From Prevotella sp. P2-180 (lineage in GTDB: Bacteria > Bacteroidota > Bacteroidia > Bacteroidales > Bacteroidaceae): a stretch of 64,000 bases of DNA. Within the stretch, counting starts at the first letter, position 1. The number at the start of each line of letters is the position of its first letter. Made by a program: the position numbers and the translations under genes. Under the pieces are notes generated by a model. That model was given only the letters and a program-made list of their open reading frames with translations. It was not told where the DNA came from and did no database searches. The stretch spans positions 186,001-250,000 of the forward strand of contig NZ_NPJI01000013.1 of NCBI RefSeq assembly GCF_002251435.1, given 5' to 3'. Below are positions 45,291 to 53,135 of this stretch, piece after piece.

Positions 45291-47065
45291 TGACAATATC
45301 AGACGATGGACAAGCGTTGGCGACAATAGTGTCAAGAGAACTCCATGCCGACATCATTCCGCTTGGACAGGTAGCCGCCCAATGGTACGACTATGACGCT
45401 TTCGTGTTCATATCGGCTATGGGCATTTGTGTCAGGACAATAGCACCGTTATTAAAAGACAAACATTCCGACCCAGCTGTGGTGTGCATGGACACGGCAG
45501 GGAAGAATGTCATAGCTGTGGTGTCGGGACATGTAGGTGGAGCGAACCAACTCGCCGCTGATGTCGCAAGAGCAGTGGGGGCAATGCCTGTTATTACCAC
45601 GAGGAGCGATATTGATGGCCTGTGGCAACTTGACTTATTAGGGAAGAGATTTGGATGGGAATTGGAACGCGAGGATATCAATGCTGAAATAGCCATGTTT
45701 GTAAATCGCCGTCCCACCGCTTTGTTGCTACAGGTGAATGACGAGGGAACAAGATGGCTCGAAGCCAATCTGCCTGAGCATGTTACTGTGTTCTATCGGG
45801 AGGATTGCATTGACAGTAATCTCTTTGACCTGCTTGTCGTAGTGGGATATAAATCGGTTTTTGTCAAAGGTATAAAAGCCACTCTACATTATATTCCGAA
45901 ATGCCTATATGTGGGAATCGGTTTGGCGCACGATGCCGACATGGAATGTATTGACGAAATACGACACTGCCTTAACGACAAAGGGATTAATATGAAGGCA
46001 ATAAAAAGCATTGCCACTATCGACGTGAAGAAAGGCGAGAAAGTGGTGGGCGAACTGATGAGGTGCGGATATGAAGTGAAATTCTATTCATCGGGAGAAC
46101 TTAGTGAGATTATTGTTCCCAACCCGAGTGTTACTGTGGAGAAGCATGTCGGGACGTCCAGTGTGAGCGAGGCGGCCGCCATGCTGAGTGCCGACAACAA
46201 TCAACTGTTGTTGGAAAAGCACAAAGGCACACAGTGGACACTTGCCGTGGCATTGGATTCAGCCTTCGACCGCTCTAAAGGACATGTAGAGATAGTGGGA
46301 GCCGGTCCCGGAGATCCCGAACTCGTGTCCATTCGAGGCAGGAAGTATCTTGAAAGGGCAGACCTGATATTATATGCAGGCAGTCTTGTACCCCGTCAGT
46401 TGACAGAATGTGCCAAACAGGGCGCAACAGTGCGCAACAGTGCATCGATGGCGTTGGAAGAGCAATGCAACTTGATGAAGACGTTCACCGACCGTGGCCT
46501 GCTCGTCGTGAGATTGCATACTGGCGACCCTTGTATCTATGGTGCCATACAGGAGCAGATAGACTTTTTCGAATCTCATGACATCAGTTATCATATCACT
46601 CCAGGTATCTCGTCATTCCTTGCCGCAGCCGCCGAGTTAAGGTCGCAGTTTACTATCCCCGGACGTTGCCAAACCATCATTCTCACCCGTGGCGAGGGAC
46701 GCACCCCAATGCCTGAGCGTGAGAAATTGCACATGCTTGCCCGCAGCCGCAGTACGATGTGTATTTTCCTCAGTGCCTCTATCGTTGACGATGTGCAAGA
46801 TCAGTTGTTGCAGGAATATCCAGAAGACACCCCAGTGGCAGTATGCTATCATCTCACATGGAAAGACCAGAAGATATGGCGCGGGAAACTGTCGTCTCTC
46901 GCAAACATTGTCAGAGAGAATCATCTCACACTTACCACAATGATTGTTGTTGGAGAAGCGGTGAGAGGGAACTCGGAAATGAGAAATGGGGAATCAAGTA
47001 TGAGGAATGTATCAAAATTGTATGACAGGCATTTCACTCATCTTTTCAGAAAAGGCGAAGAATGA
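45275..47065 (+). CDS. Cobalt-precorrin-5A hydrolase fused to precorrin-4 C11-methyltransferase (CbiG-CbiF)
   Basis: A 596-residue fusion. The CbiG part (1 to about 320) opens the delta-lactone and shows FISAMGICVRTIAPLL, SGHVGGANQLAA and a carboxyl ACL-type domain with GIGLAHDADM. The CbiF part (about 335-560) is a SAM tetrapyrrole methylase: VEIVGAGPGDPELVS, LRLHTGDPCIYGAIQEQ, TPGISSFLAAAAEL and LTRGEGRTPMP. The last 30 residues (EMRNGESSMRNVSKL onwards) are encoded by a period-7 repeat and look like an added tail. It overlaps both neighbours by 16 and 4 bases. Confidence 0.93.
   Translation: MRKAIVTISDDGQALATIVSRELHADIIPLGQVAAQWYDYDAFVFISAMGICVRTIAPLLKDKHSDPAVVCMDTAGKNVIAVVSGHVGGANQLAADVARAVGAMPVITTRSDIDGLWQLDLLGKRFGWELEREDINAEIAMFVNRRPTALLLQVNDEGTRWLEANLPEHVTVFYREDCIDSNLFDLLVVVGYKSVFVKGIKATLHYIPKCLYVGIGLAHDADMECIDEIRHCLNDKGINMKAIKSIATIDVKKGEKVVGELMRCGYEVKFYSSGELSEIIVPNPSVTVEKHVGTSSVSEAAAMLSADNNQLLLEKHKGTQWTLAVALDSAFDRSKGHVEIVGAGPGDPELVSIRGRKYLERADLILYAGSLVPRQLTECAKQGATVRNSASMALEEQCNLMKTFTDRGLLVVRLHTGDPCIYGAIQEQIDFFESHDISYHITPGISSFLAAAAELRSQFTIPGRCQTIILTRGEGRTPMPEREKLHMLARSRSTMCIFLSASIVDDVQDQLLQEYPEDTPVAVCYHLTWKDQKIWRGKLSSLANIVRENHLTLTTMIVVGEAVRGNSEMRNGESSMRNVSKLYDRHFTHLFRKGEE
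46970..47011 (+). repeat. Period-7 repeat inside the CbiG-CbiF coding region
   Basis: Six heptamers of rough consensus RAATGRG (AACTCGG, AAATGAG, AAATGGG, GAATCAA, GTATGAG, GAATGTA) encode the tail after the methylase domain. They resemble the spacer arrays elsewhere in the window. Confidence 0.6.
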
Positions 47066-48786
47066 TACTAATATTCGGAGGAACTACAGAGGGCAGGAAG
47101 GCGATTAAGGAAATTGAAGAAGCCGGGAAGCCATTCTACTACTCGACCAAAACCGGGGAGCAGCAGGTGGAGCTGTGTCATGGCATATCTGTCTGCGGAG
47201 CCATGACACGAGAGAAGATGATAGACTTCTGCAACGATAATGACATAAGGTTGTTGGTGGATGCCGCCCATCCTTTTGCTTCACATCTTCATCATACGGT
47301 GGCTGATGTGGCTGAATGTCTTAATTTACCGGCAATTCGCTTTGAGAGAATTTTTCCTCCGAGAGACTTGGATATCACATGGTGTGACTCATACGAAGAA
47401 GTGGTGGATAAAGTAAAGCCCGGTGAAACTGTGATTGCCACAACAGGAGTACAAAGCATATCTCACCTCAAAACATTAGAGGAAAAAGGGTGCGATGTGT
47501 ATTATCATATATTAAAGCGACAGTCAAGCATAAGCAAGGCTCATGCAGAAGGCATTACCGACGACCGTATTGTTTTCTATGGTGAGGATTCCATTCATAC
47601 AATAGGAAAGGGAACACTGATTCTGAAAGAAAGTGGTCTTTCCGGCGGCTATCAGGAAAAAGTTGATGAGGCAAGGAAGAATGGCATGAGAATAATTGCC
47701 ATAAGGCGTCCTGTGACTCCCAAAGGGTTTCATATCGTTGATGGCGAACATGGTCTGCGCAGAATTATCGAGCGTTTACTGCCCGAATATTATCCACTCA
47801 AAAGTGGACTGACAACAGGAACGTGTGCCACTGCAGCGACAATCGCTGCCTACTCATCCCTTAGCGGACAGCAACCGCCCTCAGTACCTGTCGTGCTTCC
47901 TAATGGTGAGACTATCATGGTGGATGTATATTATGGCGATGGTTATTCCTATGTAATAAAAGAAAGCGGAGATGACCCGGATGTGACCAATGGGGCTGAG
48001 ATAAGGGCGTGGGTGGAGCCAAATGAAGGTTCGCTTGTCATTGTCGGTGGCGATGGAGTAGGGCGGTTTACTCTTCCCGGTTTCGACTATCCCCCAGGCG
48101 AGGCGGCTATCAATCGTGTGCCTCGCGAGATGATTCATCGTAATCTTGGTAATGTCCACGTCAAGGTGACAATATCCGTTGTTGACGGAGAACGACTGGC
48201 ACAAAGGACATTCAATCCCCGTCTTGGAATAAAGGGTGGAATATCCATAGTGGGTGTGTCGGGCATAATAAAGCCATTCTCTGAGGATGCTTTTGTAGAG
48301 AGCATAAGAAAATGCATGACGGTGGCTGCCGCTTCGGGATGTGGGGAGGTTGTAATCAACAGTGGTGCAAAGAGTGAGCGTATGGTTCGCTCGCGTTTTT
48401 CCACCCTTCCGCCGCAGTGCTTTGTGGAATATGGCAACTACATTGGAGCCACCATCACCATTGCAAGGGAACTGTCTATTCCTCATGTCCACCTTGTCAT
48501 GATGATAGGTAAGGCAGTGAAACTTGCCGCTGGACATCTCGATACACATAGTCGCCGCAGCACGATGGACCGTGACTTTATCGTCTCGATGCTCGAAGAG
48601 TCGGGATGTGACAAAACGGTTTTGGCAAAGGCCCGTAACATCACTTTGGCACGGGAACTATGGGACATCATTCCTCAAGACAATATCGGGAGATTTGTGG
48701 AAGTATTGACAGATTATTGCCATAAGGCATGCAACCATATAATGACAAAAGAACAACTTGAAATAATTATTTTGAAAGATGAATAA
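47062..48786 (+). CDS. Precorrin-6A reductase fused to cobalt-precorrin-5B C1-methyltransferase (CbiJ-CbiD)
   Basis: A 574-residue fusion. The CbiJ/CobK part (1 to about 245) starts MILIFGGTTEGRKAIKE and has VDAAHPFASHLHHTVAD and the reductase closing IAIRRP. The CbiD part (about 250-574) starts LKSGLTTGTCATAATIAAY and has GGDGVGRFTLPGFDYPPGEAAINRVP (cited in part) and VINSGAKSERM. This is the anaerobic (cobalt-early) pathway marker. Overlaps of 4 and 8 bases with the neighbours indicate translational coupling. Confidence 0.93.
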   Translation: MILIFGGTTEGRKAIKEIEEAGKPFYYSTKTGEQQVELCHGISVCGAMTREKMIDFCNDNDIRLLVDAAHPFASHLHHTVADVAECLNLPAIRFERIFPPRDLDITWCDSYEEVVDKVKPGETVIATTGVQSISHLKTLEEKGCDVYYHILKRQSSISKAHAEGITDDRIVFYGEDSIHTIGKGTLILKESGLSGGYQEKVDEARKNGMRIIAIRRPVTPKGFHIVDGEHGLRRIIERLLPEYYPLKSGLTTGTCATAATIAAYSSLSGQQPPSVPVVLPNGETIMVDVYYGDGYSYVIKESGDDPDVTNGAEIRAWVEPNEGSLVIVGGDGVGRFTLPGFDYPPGEAAINRVPREMIHRNLGNVHVKVTISVVDGERLAQRTFNPRLGIKGGISIVGVSGIIKPFSEDAFVESIRKCMTVAAASGCGEVVINSGAKSERMVRSRFSTLPPQCFVEYGNYIGATITIARELSIPHVHLVMMIGKAVKLAAGHLDTHSRRSTMDRDFIVSMLEESGCDKTVLAKARNITLARELWDIIPQDNIGRFVEVLTDYCHKACNHIMTKEQLEIIILKDE

Positions 48787-49924
48787 AATATTGAATTTCA
48801 TTGTGATGATGGCAGTAATACTAATTGCCGCATCATGTACGGGCAAGGGAAGCAGGAAAGAGTTGAACAAGAGTGCTGCTGACTCCATCGTTGAGGTGAA
48901 ACCACAATATGCCAAAGGCTTTACGGTGAGGATGCTTGACAACGGAATCCGTCTTGTCGATGTCAAAGACCCGCAGAAATCAAAGGGTATGACATATCGC
49001 TTTGCATTAGTGAACACAGAAATTGATGCGGCAGATATTCCCGATGGATATACAAGGATTGATGTGCCAGTCAAGCGCACTATCCTCATGACCATGCTTC
49101 AGCTCTCCAACTTCACCATCCTGAATGCTCATGATGTGGTAAAAGGAATCACAGGCACGAAAAATCTGTTTGACAAAGACATTTTGCAGCGAGTGAAAAA
49201 GGGAGAAATAGTGAAGATTGGCATGGAAGGCAACTTTGACCCGGAACTGGTAATGGCGGCTGCACCCGATATAATCTTCATATCACCGTTCAAGCGTGGA
49301 GGATATGATGCCATCAAGGAGACGGGAGTTACTCTCGTGCCGCATCTTGGTTATAAGGAACTTGACCCTCTTGGACAGGCTGAGTGGATAAAGTTTGTAG
49401 CAATGTTCATAGGCAAGGAAAAGGAGGCTAACAAGATATTCAGCGATATTGCCGACAGATATAATTCACTGAAAACTAAGGTTGAGGCTGTTGGCGGTGA
49501 GCGTCCTTCCATATTCAGTGGTGAGATGCATGGTGGCAACTGGCATGCTGTGGGAGGAAAGAACTATCTTGCGCAGGTATTCCGTGACGCCGGTGCCGAC
49601 TATGTCATCGACGATGATAACACAGGAGGTCTACCCATCGACTTTGAGACAATGTATGCCAAGGCTGCCAAAGCAGACTATTGGCGCATACTCAACAGTT
49701 ATCCAGGTGAGTTCTCCTACGAGGCATTGCAGAAGTCAGAGTCTCGCAATGTCTTGTTCAAGGCTTTCAGGGACAGGAAGGTGATATACTGCAATATGAA
49801 AACCACACCGTATTATGAAATATCTCCCGTGATGCCCGACAAGGTGTTGGCGGATTTTATTGCTATCTTCCATCCGGAGGTCATGCCAAAGGGATATACC
49901 CCCACATTCTATAAAATATTGTAA
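48779..49924 (+). CDS. ABC transporter substrate-binding lipoprotein, BtuF/FecB-like
   Basis: This 381-residue lipoprotein (lipobox IAASC near residue 20) has a class III periplasmic-binding fold. It shows RTILMTMLQLSNFTILNA, the domain entry AAPDIIFISPFKRGGYD and IFSGEMHGGNWHAVGGKNYLAQVF. Relatives bind haem, siderophores or cobalamin. Its place at the end of the riboswitch operon with a BtuC-like permease argues for cobalamin or cobinamide. The start overlaps the previous gene by 8 bases. Confidence 0.88.
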   Translation: MNKILNFIVMMAVILIAASCTGKGSRKELNKSAADSIVEVKPQYAKGFTVRMLDNGIRLVDVKDPQKSKGMTYRFALVNTEIDAADIPDGYTRIDVPVKRTILMTMLQLSNFTILNAHDVVKGITGTKNLFDKDILQRVKKGEIVKIGMEGNFDPELVMAAAPDIIFISPFKRGGYDAIKETGVTLVPHLGYKELDPLGQAEWIKFVAMFIGKEKEANKIFSDIADRYNSLKTKVEAVGGERPSIFSGEMHGGNWHAVGGKNYLAQVFRDAGADYVIDDDNTGGLPIDFETMYAKAAKADYWRILNSYPGEFSYEALQKSESRNVLFKAFRDRKVIYCNMKTTPYYEISPVMPDKVLADFIAIFHPEVMPKGYTPTFYKIL

Positions 49925-49951
49925 GGAGAAAAGAGAAGATAAGAAAGATAT

Positions 49952-50995
49952 ATGTTAAAGCCAGGGTTAAGTTTTCTGACGATGCTCTCGCTCGTCGTCT
50001 TGTCCGCCGTGCTCTTTGTGGCAAATCTGTTCATAGGTACTGTGTCCATTCCTCTTGATGCCATTGTGGGGATAGTGCTCGATTTGCCCATTGAAGGATA
50101 TACAGAAGACGAGATGACAATATGGAGCAATATAATATGGAACTCGCGCATGCCGCAGACCATAACCGCTTTGTTGGCAGGAGCAGGTCTGTCGGTGAGT
50201 GGATTGCAGATGCAGACGGTATTCCGCAATCCTCTTGCCGGACCATCAGTCTTGGGTGTCAGCAACGGGGCATCGCTCGGTGTGGCATTTGTCGTATTGC
50301 TCTCGTCATCGCTTGGAGGTGTGGCACTCAGCCGTTTGGGATATGTGGGAGATGTGGCGATTACGGTTGCTGCCATTGTTGGTGCTCTATCCATCTTGGC
50401 ATTGATAGTCTTTGTGGCTCAGTATGTACGTGGCAATGTCACTCTTCTTCTCATAGGTGTGATGACGGGATATCTTGCTACGGCGATAATAGGAGTGCTA
50501 AAATTCTTCAGTGCCGAAGAAGATGTCAAGGCATACGTTGTATGGGGATTAGGATGTTTCACCCGTACCTCTGGTACCCAACTCGTAGTCTTCTCCTTAT
50601 TGATGTCCATCATCCTTCCAATGGGAATGTTGCTGATAAAAACTATGAATATATTGATGTTAGGAGATAATTATGCCCGAAATCTCGGATTGAACATCAG
50701 GCGTTCGCGCATAATGGTGATTCTCTCGTCAGGATTGCTTGCCGCAGTTGTAACGGCATATTGCGGTCCTATAATGTTTGTGGGGCTTGCTGTTCCACAT
50801 CTTGCCCGTGCTGTTTTCCGCACCTCCGACCATCGTTGGCTTATGCCGGCAACATTAATAAGCGGTATATCGCTCACCCTTCTCTGTTGCATTTTATCAC
50901 GTCTTCCTGGTTTCGAGGGGGCCTTGCCCGTTAACAGTGTCACAGCGTTGGTAGGTGCACCAATAATTGCCGCTGTACTCCTGAAACGAAAATAA
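49952..50995 (+). CDS. FecCD/BtuC-type ABC permease
   Basis: This 347-residue inner-membrane protein has about ten helices. Signatures are RMPQTITALLAGAGLSVSGLQMQTVFRNPLAGPSVLGVSNGASLG (cited in part: RMPQTI, LAGAGL, RNPLAGP, LGVSNGA) and, near the end, GPIMFVGLAVPHLARA. It partners the preceding binding lipoprotein for cobalamin-type uptake. The usual third gene, the ATPase (btuD/fecE type), is absent: the next gene downstream is convergent brxL. The ATPase must be encoded elsewhere or have been lost. Confidence 0.93.
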   Translation: MLKPGLSFLTMLSLVVLSAVLFVANLFIGTVSIPLDAIVGIVLDLPIEGYTEDEMTIWSNIIWNSRMPQTITALLAGAGLSVSGLQMQTVFRNPLAGPSVLGVSNGASLGVAFVVLLSSSLGGVALSRLGYVGDVAITVAAIVGALSILALIVFVAQYVRGNVTLLLIGVMTGYLATAIIGVLKFFSAEEDVKAYVVWGLGCFTRTSGTQLVVFSLLMSIILPMGMLLIKTMNILMLGDNYARNLGLNIRRSRIMVILSSGLLAAVVTAYCGPIMFVGLAVPHLARAVFRTSDHRWLMPATLISGISLTLLCCILSRLPGFEGALPVNSVTALVGAPIIAAVLLKRK

Positions 50996-51081
50996 ATAGG
51001 GAGAAGCCGTTTCATACGTCCAAGCTCGCTGTTTTCAAACGTAACTCTAAAAAAATCATAATTCGTAAGCGTCTGACAAAA

Positions 51082-53115
51082 CTAAATCATCTTTTGAATC
51101 AGCATCTGCGTATTCGCATAGAAAGGAATATCCGTCTTGCCGAGGATGGATGGTGGCAAAGTGGCCATTTCCGAGAGATTGTCCATAGGCACCAATACGT
51201 TCTTCGCACCGTTCTCTGACAACATTGAGACTCTGTCGTTGAAGTTCATGGCGCGTTCTATTGCGCCGCCTATGCTGATATTCCCAATTACACCAAGGGC
51301 AGTTTTCAGGTTTCTTCCGAATACCGACGACACAATAGCTGCGAATGTAGCCCCACCAATGCCTTTATGCACTCCAATGCCAAGCATTGTGGTTATCTGT
51401 ACCGTAATATCTATATTCGCAAGTGAATGATGCTGCGACAATATAGTCTTTTCGTTTGCACGTATATAGTTATAGGTATTCCTTATGTCTTCCTTTGCTT
51501 CTGTCGATGAGCTGCCGGAGATGGTTAGTTTTCCATTGCCAGGAATGGATATAACCTCTATTTTCACTAACGACACCTTATCCCCATTGCTTGTCGCTGT
51601 ATAACATGTGCCTGGTGCAAGAGGTGCATCTTCTATCAGGTTTGTGCCACGCTCTTCCGGTACTGCCACAAAGAATTCCTCCTGTGTCTCCTTGTCAATG
51701 TATGAAAAGTTAGTGTCCCAAAACTCCATACCGCCTATTCTCTTGAGTTGCTCTTTCACCCTTCTGCGCATCTCAATTGCCCATACAAGATAGTTGCGCA
51801 CGTCTTCCTTGGTAAACGCTCCGTCCGGGTGCATCAGTTTGATAAGTCCCGACACCGTCTTGCGCACCGGTTTCGTGTCTCGCTGTTTCATCTGTGCGCC
51901 AAGCGTAAAGTATTTGTCTATGGCATCAGTATAGGTTGTTTTGCGTTGTGTATGCAGGAACTCACTGAAGAAGTCTGTACTGAAACCAAAGTGGTTGGTG
52001 AAGTTGGAAGGGGCAAACTTCATAACCTCCCATCCAGGCAGGAAAAATCCGATACGATCCAGAAAAGCGGTATCGTTGCAAATCTTGTCTGAGAAAGGTG
52101 AGAACAGATGGGATGTCTGTAGCACCGTTTCAACAGGCTGATTGATATTGCCATTCAGGATGATGGAAGCGTTGGCTGCCTTTTCGCCCGACCTGCCGCC
52201 TCTTGAGAAAGAGCCACTCTCCATATAGTCCTTCATCAGTGGCACCACCTCACGGTCTTTGAACAGTTCGTCGGTTGACTCGTCGAAGCATATCGCGTCC
52301 CATTTCCCGACGGCTCCAATCTGTCCGTTGGCATTGTTGACAAACAGCGACGCTGCCGTTCCCTGTCCGCCACTGACGAGCATAGAGTAAGGAGAAAGCT
52401 CCTTGAAAACAAATGATTTTCCTGACGATCGTGGACCCAGTTCCGCCATGTTGAAGTTGGCTTCCACCAAAGGAATGAACCTTGAGAGCAGCAACATTTT
52501 CATTCGTTCTGTCATTCCTTCCGATTCAGGTTCGTATCCGCCACTGCGTAACAACACGTTTAGCCATTCCTCATTTGAGAACATGGCGCGTGCTCTTGCC
52601 ACTTTGTCTTCCTCAAAGTTTGACAACTGTATCGGTCGTACCTTGCTTACCACAAAAGGATATATCTTCTTGCCGATTACTATGGTATTGTCATAGTCAA
52701 TGTCTATGATAGCCCAGATGCCGCCCAGCATCATCTTCTCGTGCTGGCTGATAATCTCTTCCGAGATATTGGCATCATGGATGGCAAGATTTGACATTTC
52801 CGCCCAGTACTTGTCTTTCGACGGGTCAAGTCTCACGGAAATCTTGTCGATAATCTTATATGTGCCTCTTTCACGAATCTTCGCCTGCACAAGTGTAGCC
52901 TCGTCGGGATTGACATAGTGATCATGCAACACGCGCTTCACGCTTTCAATACCCTCCTGTATTTTCTCTTCGTCATCCGTGCTGCAAGAGTTGGCAAGCA
53001 GATATTCCAGCACAAACACAGGAACATTTGCTCCTCCCTTCACACTGCGCACTACATCCTTGCGCACTACATATCCTTTGAACAGGTCAAGAAGTTTTAA
53101 GTCAAGTTCTATCAT
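51082..53115 (-). CDS. brxL: BREX protein BrxL (Lon-like ATPase)
   Basis: This 677-residue protein is the last gene of the leftward BREX operon. The amino part is followed by an AAA+ core with Walker A GPRSSGKS (227-234) and Walker B DAICFDES (273-280), plus GSFSRGGRSGEKAA. The carboxyl 150 residues are a Lon-protease-like domain (GIGVHKGIGGATFAAIVS, ALGVIGNISIGGAIERA). BrxL assembles as a DNA-binding ring and is needed for phage exclusion in type I BREX. It lies 20 bases after pglZ, so it is co-transcribed. Length is typical. Confidence 0.95.
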   Translation of the reverse strand: MIELDLKLLDLFKGYVVRKDVVRSVKGGANVPVFVLEYLLANSCSTDDEEKIQEGIESVKRVLHDHYVNPDEATLVQAKIRERGTYKIIDKISVRLDPSKDKYWAEMSNLAIHDANISEEIISQHEKMMLGGIWAIIDIDYDNTIVIGKKIYPFVVSKVRPIQLSNFEEDKVARARAMFSNEEWLNVLLRSGGYEPESEGMTERMKMLLLSRFIPLVEANFNMAELGPRSSGKSFVFKELSPYSMLVSGGQGTAASLFVNNANGQIGAVGKWDAICFDESTDELFKDREVVPLMKDYMESGSFSRGGRSGEKAANASIILNGNINQPVETVLQTSHLFSPFSDKICNDTAFLDRIGFFLPGWEVMKFAPSNFTNHFGFSTDFFSEFLHTQRKTTYTDAIDKYFTLGAQMKQRDTKPVRKTVSGLIKLMHPDGAFTKEDVRNYLVWAIEMRRRVKEQLKRIGGMEFWDTNFSYIDKETQEEFFVAVPEERGTNLIEDAPLAPGTCYTATSNGDKVSLVKIEVISIPGNGKLTISGSSSTEAKEDIRNTYNYIRANEKTILSQHHSLANIDITVQITTMLGIGVHKGIGGATFAAIVSSVFGRNLKTALGVIGNISIGGAIERAMNFNDRVSMLSENGAKNVLVPMDNLSEMATLPPSILGKTDIPFYANTQMLIQKMI

Positions 53116-53135
53116 GTCTTCAATACTTTTTTTGT

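Noticed and set aside
47881..48549. Minus-strand open frame of 222 codons opposite cbiJ-cbiD
   Set aside because: Antisense shadow; no domain and no promoter.
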